Of a stretch of DNA of 64,000 bases, positions 25,773 through 35,757 are shown in pieces (the stretch's first letter is position 1; every line of letters begins with the position of its first letter). The position numbers and the translations under genes were made by a program. This DNA comes from Solanum dulcamara. Lineage: Eukaryota; Streptophyta; Magnoliopsida; Solanales; Solanaceae. The DNA is taken from NCBI RefSeq assembly GCF_947179165.1, contig NC_077240.1, forward strand, positions 28,624,001-28,688,000. The letters run 5' to 3'. Under the pieces are notes generated by a model. It made no database searches. It was not told the DNA's origin and was given only the letters and a program-made list of their open reading frames with translations.

Positions 25773-25777
25773 AATAT
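25773..25777 (+). repeat. Target site duplication AATAT (right)
   Basis: Right-hand partner of AGTAT at 14869-14873, with one mismatch. Confidence 0.7.
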
Positions 25778-26960
25778 ACTTACAGATATTAAACACAAAA
25801 TGATGAATAGGCATGGAGATATGATTAAATTTTGTAGATACTTGAATGAGTGATATTTCATCCATGGCAATATTACTTTTAGAAGAAAATAAAGAAATTT
25901 GCACGAAACTAAATTTGATCATGACATTGAATTTGAGATCCAAGAAGGAGAATATAGACACATAGTTGACATGATTAACAAGACATGTAGCTGCAGGTTG
26001 TGGCACTTAAGGGGTATGCCTTGTCAATATGTAGTTTGTACTTTATATCACATTAGGCAAGAACCAGAAGATTATGTTGAGCATTAATAAAAAAAGGATA
26101 CATTTCTACGTGCTTATAAGTACTTCTTACAATCTATCTCTAATATAGTAATGTGGCCTGAAACTAATAACCTACCAATTGAGTCCCCTGAAAAAAATTC
26201 AATGCCTGAAAGACCAATCAGATGTAGAAGAAAAGATAAAAATGAACTAAGAAAAAAGAAGTGGGGAAAATCATCAAAGAATGGAGTAAAAATTTCATGT
26301 TCCAAATGCCATCAAGTTGGGCATAACAAAAGAAGTTGTAAATCGGTGGTAAGCCATTTGACATTTCTTTTCAGTTTTTAAATTATTTTTTGAGTTCTAT
26401 TTTTTTTTCTTAATGTGTAGTCCTCTCAACAACCCACTCAACAACCTTCACAACCTCCCTTTCAGCAGCCTTCACAACCATTAGTGAGTCAGCATCCTTT
26501 CTCTTATTTATGTCCAAAAACTACAAGAGTTACACAAAGTAAGAGGCAACAAACAAGTTGTGCTTCCACTACAAGGGTAACAACTTCTTCAGTTGAAAGA
26601 AAAAGAACAAGAGGTGGGGGATTTAGTGTTTACACCGACACACAATTTGGAAGACAAGTCATTAATGTATGTATAGTTTTTACATAATTGTTTTATATAT
26701 TTATCTATGGACAGCCTTATTTATGTATAATGATGAATAATATAATAAATAATGCAGTCTGGGAGACCAAATAAAAGAGTTATCTCAAGTGGATCTGAAG
26801 CAGCATCAAAGGATGCATCATAAATAAATGTTGATCTTGGATTCAAGCCACCTGATTTGAAATGGAAAGAAAAAGATGCTATGACTGAAAACTAACTTCG
26901 ACAAATGTCACAGCAAAAAAAATTGTAAATCAAATTCAAGTGGGTTCCATAAGAGTGCAA
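25778..26960 (+). pseudogene. MULE transposase, 3' part with SWIM finger and zinc knuckle
   Basis: The frame continues directly from 14873: 'ILTDIKHKMMNRHGDMIKF' follows 'DPKHKSVIS' once the retrotransposon and one target copy are removed. The SWIM zinc finger is intact at 25985-26045 (CSCRLWHLRGMPC with its downstream partners, then HIRQEPEDYVEH), then a stop and a frame change. At 26285-26345 comes the C-terminal zinc knuckle CSKCHQVGHNKRSC. A likely intron follows (donor at 26349, acceptor near 26420), then a Q/P-rich tail ('QQPTQQPSQ'). Stops near 25851, 25890 and 26085 show it is dead. Confidence 0.8.
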
Positions 26961-27912
26961 CAGTGTTAATGGTGTGGTTTCATGGTGAAAAAAGACATGT
27001 TAATCTAATTTTGGGTATTTTGATATATGTTTTCTAAAGGCATACTTCAATTACTGATCATTTTGATGTATTTTGGGTTATTTTGTTGTATGTTTACCTT
27101 TATACAAGTCTTTGGAGGTCCTTATAGTTGTTGTGAAACTAGTTTAATGGATGTTAAGTTGACGTTTTGTGAAGCTTTTTGGTGTTTGACTGATGTTTGA
27201 TGTTTACTATGTGCGTATGAGCTTTTTCTGTATGAAACATATGCCCCAATTTAAAGATGTTGTAAATTTCACCAAGAAATCTTAAGACCATATATCAAGA
27301 AGGCTTAATATATTGAGTCTCTTAAATTTTGAAGTAATTTGCTTGATTACAATGGATATAGGTAGTCACCAATCCCTAATGAAAACTACATTACGAGGCT
27401 GAGCAAAATGATCCTGAAAACCAACATACATAACAACTACCACATAAAGAACTCTCTATAAATCTAAGATAGTATCAAAAATGATCAGCAAAATTTGATA
27501 GTTTTGCCTAATCTTTTCCTTTTCTTCATCATGTTGTTTTTTCCTTTTTTGTAATTCCGATATAGCAATTCTAGCGTGTTCAGTATAATCAAATTCACAC
27601 CTAAAAAATTTGTATCCAACCTGTTTAAAAATAATAAATTAATCGTAAAAATTGAATCTTGAATACTATAATTTTTTAAAAAATAGTCATCTAAAATGAA
27701 ATTACACTCAGCCATGTTCACATCCAAGAAACCAACGACCTGAATTATTTGCGGACAAAGAAATCTTTATTACAATTGTTTTTCCACAATGACAAAAAAA
27801 TTAGAAGCCATTGCATTAAAAACGAGCAGAAATCGTGCAAAAAGAGAAAAAACTCCAGTGGAATTAAAAAAAAGAACAAAAAAATGAGATTTTGATTTGA
27901 AAAAAAAATAAA
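26961..27912. other. MULE 3' noncoding region
   Basis: AT-rich, no gene. The 80-codon minus-strand frame at 27485-27727 shows no domain. GATAT at 27913-27917 marks the insertion site of the next element. Confidence 0.4.
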
Positions 27913-27917
27913 GATAT

Positions 27918-30900
27918 TGTCACGCCCCGGGAGGGTACCCTAGACGTAACCGGCACTCAGAAACCATTTCTGGCTCCCAAGCGAACCACATAGCCTGATC
28001 ACACATCCGTTCATTCATTCGATCAGCGGAAGACAAAAGAATAAAGAGAATATTCAGTGGGCAACTCAAACCTCAGTCTAACTCAAAGAGTAAAGGCCAT
28101 GGGCCAACAAATTCAACTCTAATATTTGTCATTATAAATAGTTTGACAAGAATAACTCGATCGACTCATCACTATCTAGTCTATGAAGCCTCTATCACTA
28201 CTATCTAATTGGTGCCAATGACATGTTCATGGCTACCTCGAATCAAAATGAAAAGGGCTAACTCGATGCAAGAATACACAGACGGTGTCCTCCGAATGTA
28301 GGGGAGGACTCACCACCACGCTGAGTGCGAATAGATCCCTAATGATGCTCCTATTGACGATCTCTCAAACCCGTCTCTGCATCATGAAATGATGTAGGCC
28401 AAATGGCGTCAGTACGTGGAATGTATTGGTATGTAAAATGGCAGAATGAAACATACCTCAAGGAAGAATAACAGCGGTCCAAATATCTCAAATTGAAAAG
28501 ATAAGAGAGACTCAACAAGGCGTCATAAGTCTAAAGTAATAATACATTTTTAGACAAAGATCAATCATATACCATACAGTCCAATCCAATCATACACAAT
28601 ACCGTTCAATCAACTCATTTACAATTCGATCCCTTTCAATCATGTACAATCCGATTATATACACTCAACTCAACAATTAACTCAATAATCAAATCCAATC
28701 TAGTCACATACCATTCCATTCATTCCAATCGCATATTCATCTACTCCAATCCAACCGTATACAATCTACTCAAGATTCAACTAATACAATCGGTTCAAAG
28801 GACTCAACTCAGTAAATATGCAAATTAAATTATGCAACGTTTTACAATTCAACTCGAAGGACTCAACTCAATAAATATGTAACAACTCACTCAAGTGTCC
28901 TAAGTCTAACAAGAAATAGTATAGACCGGACTAACTCATAAGCATATAGCGACTCACTCAACTCAACTGACTCAGAGTACTATAAAGACCTAAATGGGAG
29001 TTTCTCTTAACCGACAACCAACACTTATGAGCCAGTGAAGGTACAACAAAACGACGTCGTTGCCACGCCCGTTCATACCTTGCCAGGGCATGAACGACGA
29101 ACCTCATAGATCCAATCCAACCAAGTCCTATAATGTCAGGACAAATCTCTCGGGGAAGCATCTGACTTAACGGTTCAATCCCCCTTACGTTTGGCAACAC
29201 AGGTATTGGGTTCGAGTATGGACTGTACTCTTGCTCAATTCGGTGCTCGATACTCCTCCCCATGACTCCATGCTCATAAAACTCCTTCAATCATCTCAAA
29301 CAAGCCCTCATGACTAATTTCATGTGGAACATTGCCACCTCATCAACTCTGTTCTCATTTCAACTCAATTAACTCATAATGACAAGTCTCATTGGACCTT
29401 CTTTCAAATTGACTCATCTCAAATCATCAAACTCTTCTCTTTAAAAAAATTTATACAATCTCGACTCAATGAATGTAGAAAATGTTATGTACATCAAAAT
29501 ATAATTTCAACTCCTTAACTCAAACTCAAACTAAATACTTTAATGTAAAGATACTCAACTCATTCAAAGGCTCTTCATACTCAACTCATACTTAAACTCC
29601 TTTCTAAATCAAAGATGAAACTAATAATTTTTTAGACTCAAAATAGTGTATAAATAGGTTATGCAAAAAGGTTCACAAATACTTTATTTAAAGCTCCTCC
29701 TCAAGAGATAATTTATTTTTAAAATATTCCCAAGACTCCAATCAACTCAAATTATGCACATCATATACCACAAAATCACATTAGACTCCAATCCACTTCA
29801 TCACATAACATCCTCATCAATATACCTCTTCATCAATCATTCTACACATATTAAATAAGCACCATCCACGTCATCCCTCACATCGTCATCAAAACATCAT
29901 CATCACATCATCCTCATATATTATCATTTACATCATCATCAAACATTTACTCTAAAATCCTTATTTTTTTTGTCCTATGTTCATTTTATAGAAGCAAAGG
30001 GACATTCTTAACTAACCAATTCATTCTTTTCATTCCAATCAATACATATATACACACAACTATCCATCTCAACCTCAAGACATTTATAACAAGAAATTTC
30101 ATCTTGGGTTCATGTGAATGAAACATGAACCCATACTCTCAACAAAACTCAACTCAAGAGAATAGTCAATACCTATAAATCCATTACAAAGATACATTTG
30201 TAGACAAAAATATGAAAGATAACTATTTAGTAATTCAAGTCATTAAAAACATCAATCAACTAATAGTACTTAAAAATATTCCATAGTTTAGGAAAACTTT
30301 CAAGAAAACCTTCTTAGAAGGTTCAACTCCTTCACAACTTCTATCCAACACATATATGGGCATATGGAAGAACTAAATCCATATTTTAGGTTAGCCTTAC
30401 ATACCTTGTTGGAAGACTTTGAAGGAACTTGATGTTAGGTCTTCAATGGAAGACTTGAATCCTTGAAACTCTTGAAGGCACCCTTTGTTGGAGATGGATT
30501 TGGAGAAGAAGAAGAAGAAGAGAGAGAGAGAGAGAAGCTCCTAGGGCTTTTAGAGAGAGAGTGGGGGCTGAAAAATGGTCCCAAAACGTTCAAGGATAAG
30601 GTATATATAATTAGGGAAAAGTCCAAGTTGCCCCTCTTCAAAAATTTGAAAAATTGGGCCAAAACGCCCTTGGCGCGATAGTGGCACGTCGCGCCCTTGC
30701 AGCGCCAAGGCCAATTACGCCTAAAAACCTGCACACCTCGTAGTGGCGCGCCGCGCCAGAGACCAAACTACTGAGGCATGTTTCTGGCGCGATAGTGGCG
30801 CGTCGCGCCCTTACAGCGCCAAGCCTATTGTTCTGAATTCTGGGAATTTGGCCTGAAAAACCCTGCACAACTTTTAGTGGCGCGTCGCGCCAAGGACCAA

Positions 30901-31375
30901 ACTACTGAGGCATGTTTCTGGCGCGATAGTGGCGCGTCGCGCCCTTACAGCGCCAAAGCCATTTCCCAGCAGTTGCAACCCAGGCCAAAAAATGAAATTC
31001 CTGTCGTGCTAGTTCATCTTCGGATCGTCATATCTTTTGACTTTGAACTCCATAATTTACGTTCTTGGTGGCCTTGGAAAGAAGACTCGACGACCTTTAA
31101 TTTGATAGGTCATGGGCCACCCAGATTGACGTCCTTCAAAAGATAGGGTCGTTAAAAGTCGACCCTTACATGAACTCGTCCTAAACTTAGCCACGACGGA
31201 TCTTTTGGACTTAGCTCGGTCCTAGGGGTCCTCAATGACCCCACATCACCTCCAACGCTCTTAAATTCCTCAGGGACTCATCTTAACTCGAGCACATACT
31301 TCGAAATAAATACGATGGGCCCCACATGTGTACAAAGAAAGCCCGAATCTTAGGGAGAATTTTGAGGGGTGTTAC

Positions 31376-31376
<1 letters not shown>
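27918..31376 (-). mobile_element. Solo LTR 2 (same gypsy family), 3,459 bp
   Basis: Same termini and layout as solo LTR 1, flanked by GATAT at 27913-27917 and 31377-31381. It is about 300 bp longer, partly from one extra 134-bp unit in the palindrome block (five copies instead of three). The minus-strand TATA box lies near 30603-30613 ('aattatatatacc'). It is followed by a CT/TTC-rich leader and the donor-like CAACAAG|GTATGTAAGG at 30404. The many small frames inside (28958, 30435, 30463, 30638, 30877) are chance. Confidence 0.85.
30680..30946 (-). promoter_or_regulatory. Five CpG palindrome copies upstream of the solo LTR 2 TATA box
   Basis: Copies begin at 30680, 30742, 30794, 30876 and 30928, with spacings of 62, 52, 82 and 52 bp. 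The 134-bp period between 30742 and 30876 indicates one tandem amplification. The core GGCGCGTCGCGCC is exact in three copies. The flanking 'ctggcgcgatag' adds E2F-like (TGGCGCGA) and CGCG-box words. Confidence 0.7.

Positions 31377-31417
<41 letters not shown>
31377..31417. repeat. (TA)n microsatellite
   Basis: About 20 TA units begin inside the right target duplication of solo LTR 2. The GATAT target may have sat in a pre-existing TA run. Confidence 0.8.
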
Positions 31418-31419
<2 letters not shown>

Positions 31420-31590
31420 CATTAAGGGTATAGTTGCCATTTTCGCAATTGTTTTTACCATTGTGGGCCTCAAAATTTACTCTTGACGCGCATGAATTGA
31501 GTGTCGATCACGCGTTTTGCCGTGGGACTCAAGTATTTTTTTGTTCAAGTGTTGAATAGTTAAAGTGCCACTTTTTCCAGTTAATTCAAA

Positions 31591-32219
31591 CGGACTCTTA
31601 TTCTCTTCGTCGTTATTTTTGTTATTGTAATTTTTTTACATGTTTAATTTTTATATGATTTACTTGAGTCGAGGATAGAGATGTCAATGGTGTGATTTGG
31701 TCCATTATTTTTAGAATTACAATATCAATTTTTCGATTACCAATTTACTGTTTTTTCAATGTCAACAACTAGAGAAAGAATATGAAAATTTATCTATAGA
31801 AAATACACACCAGACACCACACCATTTAGAATATATGCAAAAGATGACCCTCTATAAAACATGGAGAACTCATATAAATCAGACCATTTAATTCGAAGTA
31901 AAGCTCATAAACTTTGAACATTTTATTATCATATGTTCTTTGATAATTTATTAAAGTTTTAGCATAATTATATCACTGATGCTATCATTAAAAAAGGTTA
32001 TACTTGAGTCCAACATTGATATATTTGGGTATTTTGTAATTGCTTCCATCTGAATTCACCTCAAAGTTTTAATGTCAATTTTTTTTTAAAAAAATACTTT
32101 CTATTTTTAAACTTAATTTATTTATATATATAAATTTATTCAATATATTTCAGTATTTTTTTATGAAATTGTTTTTAAAAATCTATCTTAATTCTCGGTA
32201 TATGGCTATAAATATATAT
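31591..32219. other. AT-rich intergenic DNA
   Basis: No gene seen. 'gatgtcaatggtgtgatttg' near 31680 resembles the end of the 'accgaac'-type MITEs. Confidence 0.4.
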
Positions 32220-33470
32220 TTATTAACTTGGATTTGTAGATGATTTACTCTTGTTAGAGAGGATGTAATCTCAGTTAAGTACATGTACAATCAGTTTCAA
32301 TGTTTCCCCCAAGCCTCTCGTCTGATTGCAAATCAAGCTAAAAGCTTCGTGTATATATGTTGAGGTGCAACAAGAAATTCTGGAGGTGTTGAGTTATGCC
32401 AAGGGTGATCTTCCCATAAGATACTTGAGAGTATCCTTAAGCACAAAAATCATATCAATTGTCCTATGCCAACCCCTAATTGAGAAGATGCTAGGAAGGA
32501 TAGAATCATGAACCTCAATTTTTTTTAATCATATATTTTGAGAGCTCAAGTAATCAAATTTTTCTTATTCTCTACATAAGTGTTCTGTGCTGAATATTTG
32601 TGTTACTAAATAAGTGGTGGAAATCATCGAAACCACATGTAGGAGCTTTTTATGGACTGATAGTTCTGATCTGATTAAAAAAGTTTTGATAGCAATGAAA
32701 AGAATTTATCTATCTGAGTGGGCAGGAGGGTTCAACATACTGGACATTCAGACTTGGAATAAGGCTGCAATCGTAAAGCTATTATGAAACATTTATTGCA
32801 AGAAAGATATGCTATGAGTGTGATGGATCCACTATTATTATGGTAAAAAATAGAGACTTGCTTATGGACATATCAAAATAATCATCTTGGATAGTACAAA
32901 TTAAGAATCCTAATGGCAACTAAATATATTGATGTAGCTGGGGTTAGTATGACTGAACTATGTAATCTCAAGCCATTCTCTATTAAAAATTTATATCTCA
33001 AGCTCAAAGGTGAGGTCCAGAAAGAAAAATGATTTGCAACAATCTAAAATTAATTTTTATACTTAGACTGGTTGCTCTCTCAAAACTATATATTAGAAAC
33101 AAATAATTGCTAAGATGGGGGATGCTGGTTAGATCCTCTTGTCCATTGTGTAATAAAGTTGTGAGTCCCACTCCCATTTTTTTTCTTGCTTATTATTTGT
33201 CTAAGTCTGGCATAAAATCCTCACATGACTTGGAGTCAATAAGTGCCTAAAAGTTGGGACTTTGAATTATCATGGGCTATTGGGTATGCAAAATGCACAA
33301 GTGCTAAGGCTGAAATGTATAGGATGTCTCTTACGACATATATGTACCACCTATGGAAGAAAAGAAACATGCAAATCTTTAAGCAAAAGCAACAATCAGT
33401 AAAGAAAACTGTCAAAACGATTATACAAAAGATACACTCCAAAAGAGCTTGCAAAGTGTGAATCGCAACA
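32220..33470 (+). pseudogene. LINE reverse transcriptase / zf-RVT remnant
   Basis: Broken frames preserve typical plant LINE order. The catalytic-region remnant 'FVDDLLLL' is near 32230, with 'SRLIANQAKSFVY' near 32320. 'GDLPIRYLRVSLSTK' is at 32405-32450, 'AGGFNILDIQTWNKAAI' at 32725-32775, and the distal 'KAEMYRMSLTTYMYHLWKKRN' type segment at 33310-33370. Stops and frame shifts are many. The 5' part of the element is missing. Confidence 0.7.
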
Positions 33471-33539
33471 TGGCTTAAGAATCAGAATTACTACCCACTA
33501 AAAACCAAAATCCCTGAGAGAAACTGAGAAAAAAAAATC

Positions 33540-33995
33540 CCTAAGTGTGCAACAAAGTCTAAAAGGGAGGTGTACATGCACCGTCCAAGAAGAAAATGCG
33601 TATTTTATGCGTTTCAAAAGTTGTTGCCTCCTTTAGCAATTTTTGACAAGAAAACCCTTATTTTACATGAAAACGCGTATTTTATGCGTTTTCAGTTTCC
33701 TATAAATAGAGGGCCTCTTGCCCTCATTTAGATCATCCCACAAAAATACAATCCAAAAGAGTAAGAACACAAAGAGAGTTATACAAAGATAAATATTATA
33801 GTCTTGAGTGTTCTCTTTAGTGAGTTATTTCTTTTACAAGAGAGAAGTGTTTATTGTTGTTTTCTCCTTGTATTAGAGAGCAGTGTACTCTCATATTAAT
33901 ATAGTAAAATCCTTCTACCCCGTGGTCTTTCCCCTCTATCTGTTTGAGGGTTTCCACATAAAATTCTCGTGCCAATTTATTTTCATTATTTATTA
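33540..33995 (+). mobile_element. Copia-like LTR remnant (solo or fragment)
   Basis: A promoter-like unit: a duplicated GCGTATTTTATGCG motif (33592-33615 and 33669-33693), the TATA box CTATAAATAGAGGGC at 33700-33714, then a short leader. A U5-type segment follows with 'ccccgtggtctttccc' and 'gagggtttccacataaaa' (33915-33965), as usual in Ty1/copia LTRs of eudicots. No copia polyprotein lies beside it. Exact ends were not resolved. Confidence 0.55.
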
Positions 33996-34417
33996 TCATA
34001 TCAAAACTTTAGTTATGGTGCTTCCTCCCCTAACACTAGCCGGGATATAATGAGGTGAAGGCTTTGGTATATATGAGAATATATGTCTAGTTTTATAGTA
34101 GTTCTGTATATAGCAAGTAATAACATAGGACACTAAAAGTCTGAAACAGTTTGTCCAACTCTCAATTCTTTATAATATGTTCCTTAAAGTTTTCTTTGAT
34201 ATTAAAATATCTTTACTTATAAAAATATATATATAAGTGCAATCTACGAATTTACTTTAAAAGAACTAATAATTGATTCGATTAGGTTTGAATCGATTCA
34301 GTTCGATCGATTTTAAGAAATGTTTTCACACCCCGGTCAGAAGGTCTATGAAATACAATCACTAGTAAAATAGAATAAGGTTATGTACGCGCCACTCTGC
34401 CTAAATTCCACTTAGGA
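33996..34417. other. Intergenic DNA, no gene seen
   Basis: AT-rich sequence. 'cacaccccggtcagaagg' near 34328 may be an LTR scrap. Nothing else was recognised. Confidence 0.35.
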
Positions 34418-34886
34418 GTTGTGTTAGTAGAATATATAAGATTAGTACTAAATATGATGTATTAGTAATGTTGATATTAATTATACTTGTATTAGTTATG
34501 CTGACAATATTTCTTATGCAGTGCCTGATTTGGTGTATTAAAAATACATGCAAAGGGAAATAAAAGTTGAAAGGTATTAGTAATGCAAATTAAAGGGATA
34601 TAATGCATGCATTAGCATAGTTAAAGACCCAAATACGCCTCAAAATTATTTTTACATCTTTTTCACCATAATTGTGGAGAATATCTTTGTAAATATTTTT
34701 TTATGCAATTCGTGCTATTTTTAATATACCGAACCAAATAATGCATAAGAAATAATCTATGTATAATTAATGCAAACATAATTAATACAAATATTACTAA
34801 TACATTTTATTTAGCATTATTTTTATACACCTTACCAAACAACAATAGATGCATTACTTTTCTAATACACTCTACGAAACAACTCC
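34418..34886. mobile_element. MITE, family copy 2
   Basis: Shares with 7311-7720 the 'taatacattttatttag' right part and the 'accaaacaac' end; the left end is 'gttgtgttagtag'. It lies about 0.9 kb upstream of the PP2C start codon. Confidence 0.55.
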
Positions 34887-35189
34887 TTATATAATTAGAG
34901 AGGATGTTTTTTTTGGAAATATTTAGGGATATGAAAAAATGAAAAAAGGAAGTGCTATTATTATAGTAGGTATATTTTGAAGAGAATAAAGTGACATTTG
35001 TATTTTGGTTTGTCTCAATCTGGTGTCGCATGCTCGCATTTCAGTGTTTTGCATGTCATTTTCTTGAAAGGAAAGAGACATTAATGGGCTCCTCCTCTGC
35101 ACAACCCCACATAACCCAACGCCTATCCCTATTATAATCAACCATTTTATTCTTACATTTTCTGGGTTATCTTCATTTACATTTTGATT

Positions 35190-35757
35190 ATTCCCCTATA
35201 ATACATCATTTTCTCCAAGAACTGTTTTGGAATAATGTTTGATTTTTCTTCTTCACAGACCCCACAAACACAAACAACACACGTTCTTCTTCTATCGTAA
35301 TGTTTCTTTAACCAAAAAAAAAGTCATTCTTTGATCACACCAAAAAGTTTTCTTTCCTCTTGCTTCTTCTTTTGGGGTTCCATTATTTGTTCCCTTCTTG
35401 TCTTGCAATCTTTCTTTTGATCATTTCTTGTTCATTGGGTTTTGGGTTGTTCCAATCTTGGTTTAATTTTTCTTCTTTATAAGTTTTTTTAATCGTTTTC
35501 TTCTGACACCCCCAATTCTATGCCCAGACCAAAATCCTTGTTTGGGTGTCTTGGTATTAGGGTTTGTTTTTTCTTGTTGGCTTTATGTCTCACGGGTTTG
35601 AATTAAAAAGAAAAACCCCATTTTGGGAAAAACAATACTGTAAATGGGTTATGCAGATTTGGCCTTGTTAACCCAGAATAGTTTTTAGACCTCGTTCAGT
35701 AATTTTTACAAATAATTGGTGTGCAACTTTGCTTGGTTGGTGAATTTGACTTGAGAT
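35190..35757 (+). promoter_or_regulatory. Promoter and 5' leader of the PP2C gene
   Basis: A TATA-like 'cctataatacatc' lies near 35193. It is followed by a long pyrimidine-rich leader (35235-35500, many TTCTTC/CTTCT runs) typical of plant 5' UTRs. No upstream frame of note was recognised. Confidence 0.4.

Larger units (their letters stand above)
11709..31590 (+). mobile_element. Old Mutator-like element (MULE) carrying nested insertions
   Basis: The left end (from about 11709, 'gcataatacataaataag') has the sequence style of Solanaceae MULE termini. Around 11785-11850 ('cactttaaccatccaaaa', 'cactcgagtcctatag') it pairs in inverted orientation with about 31500-31570 ('gactcaagta', 'gaatagttaaagtg'). 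Between them lies a broken MURA-type transposase gene at 12816-14873 and 25778-26900. Without the inserted LTR elements the unit would be about 5.5 kb. The right end is degraded and its exact limit is uncertain. Confidence 0.5.

Noticed and set aside
30435..31146. Four frames in solo LTR 2 (up to 99 codons)
   Set aside because: Same reason; the region is promoter and leader of an LTR with a TATA box and donor site.
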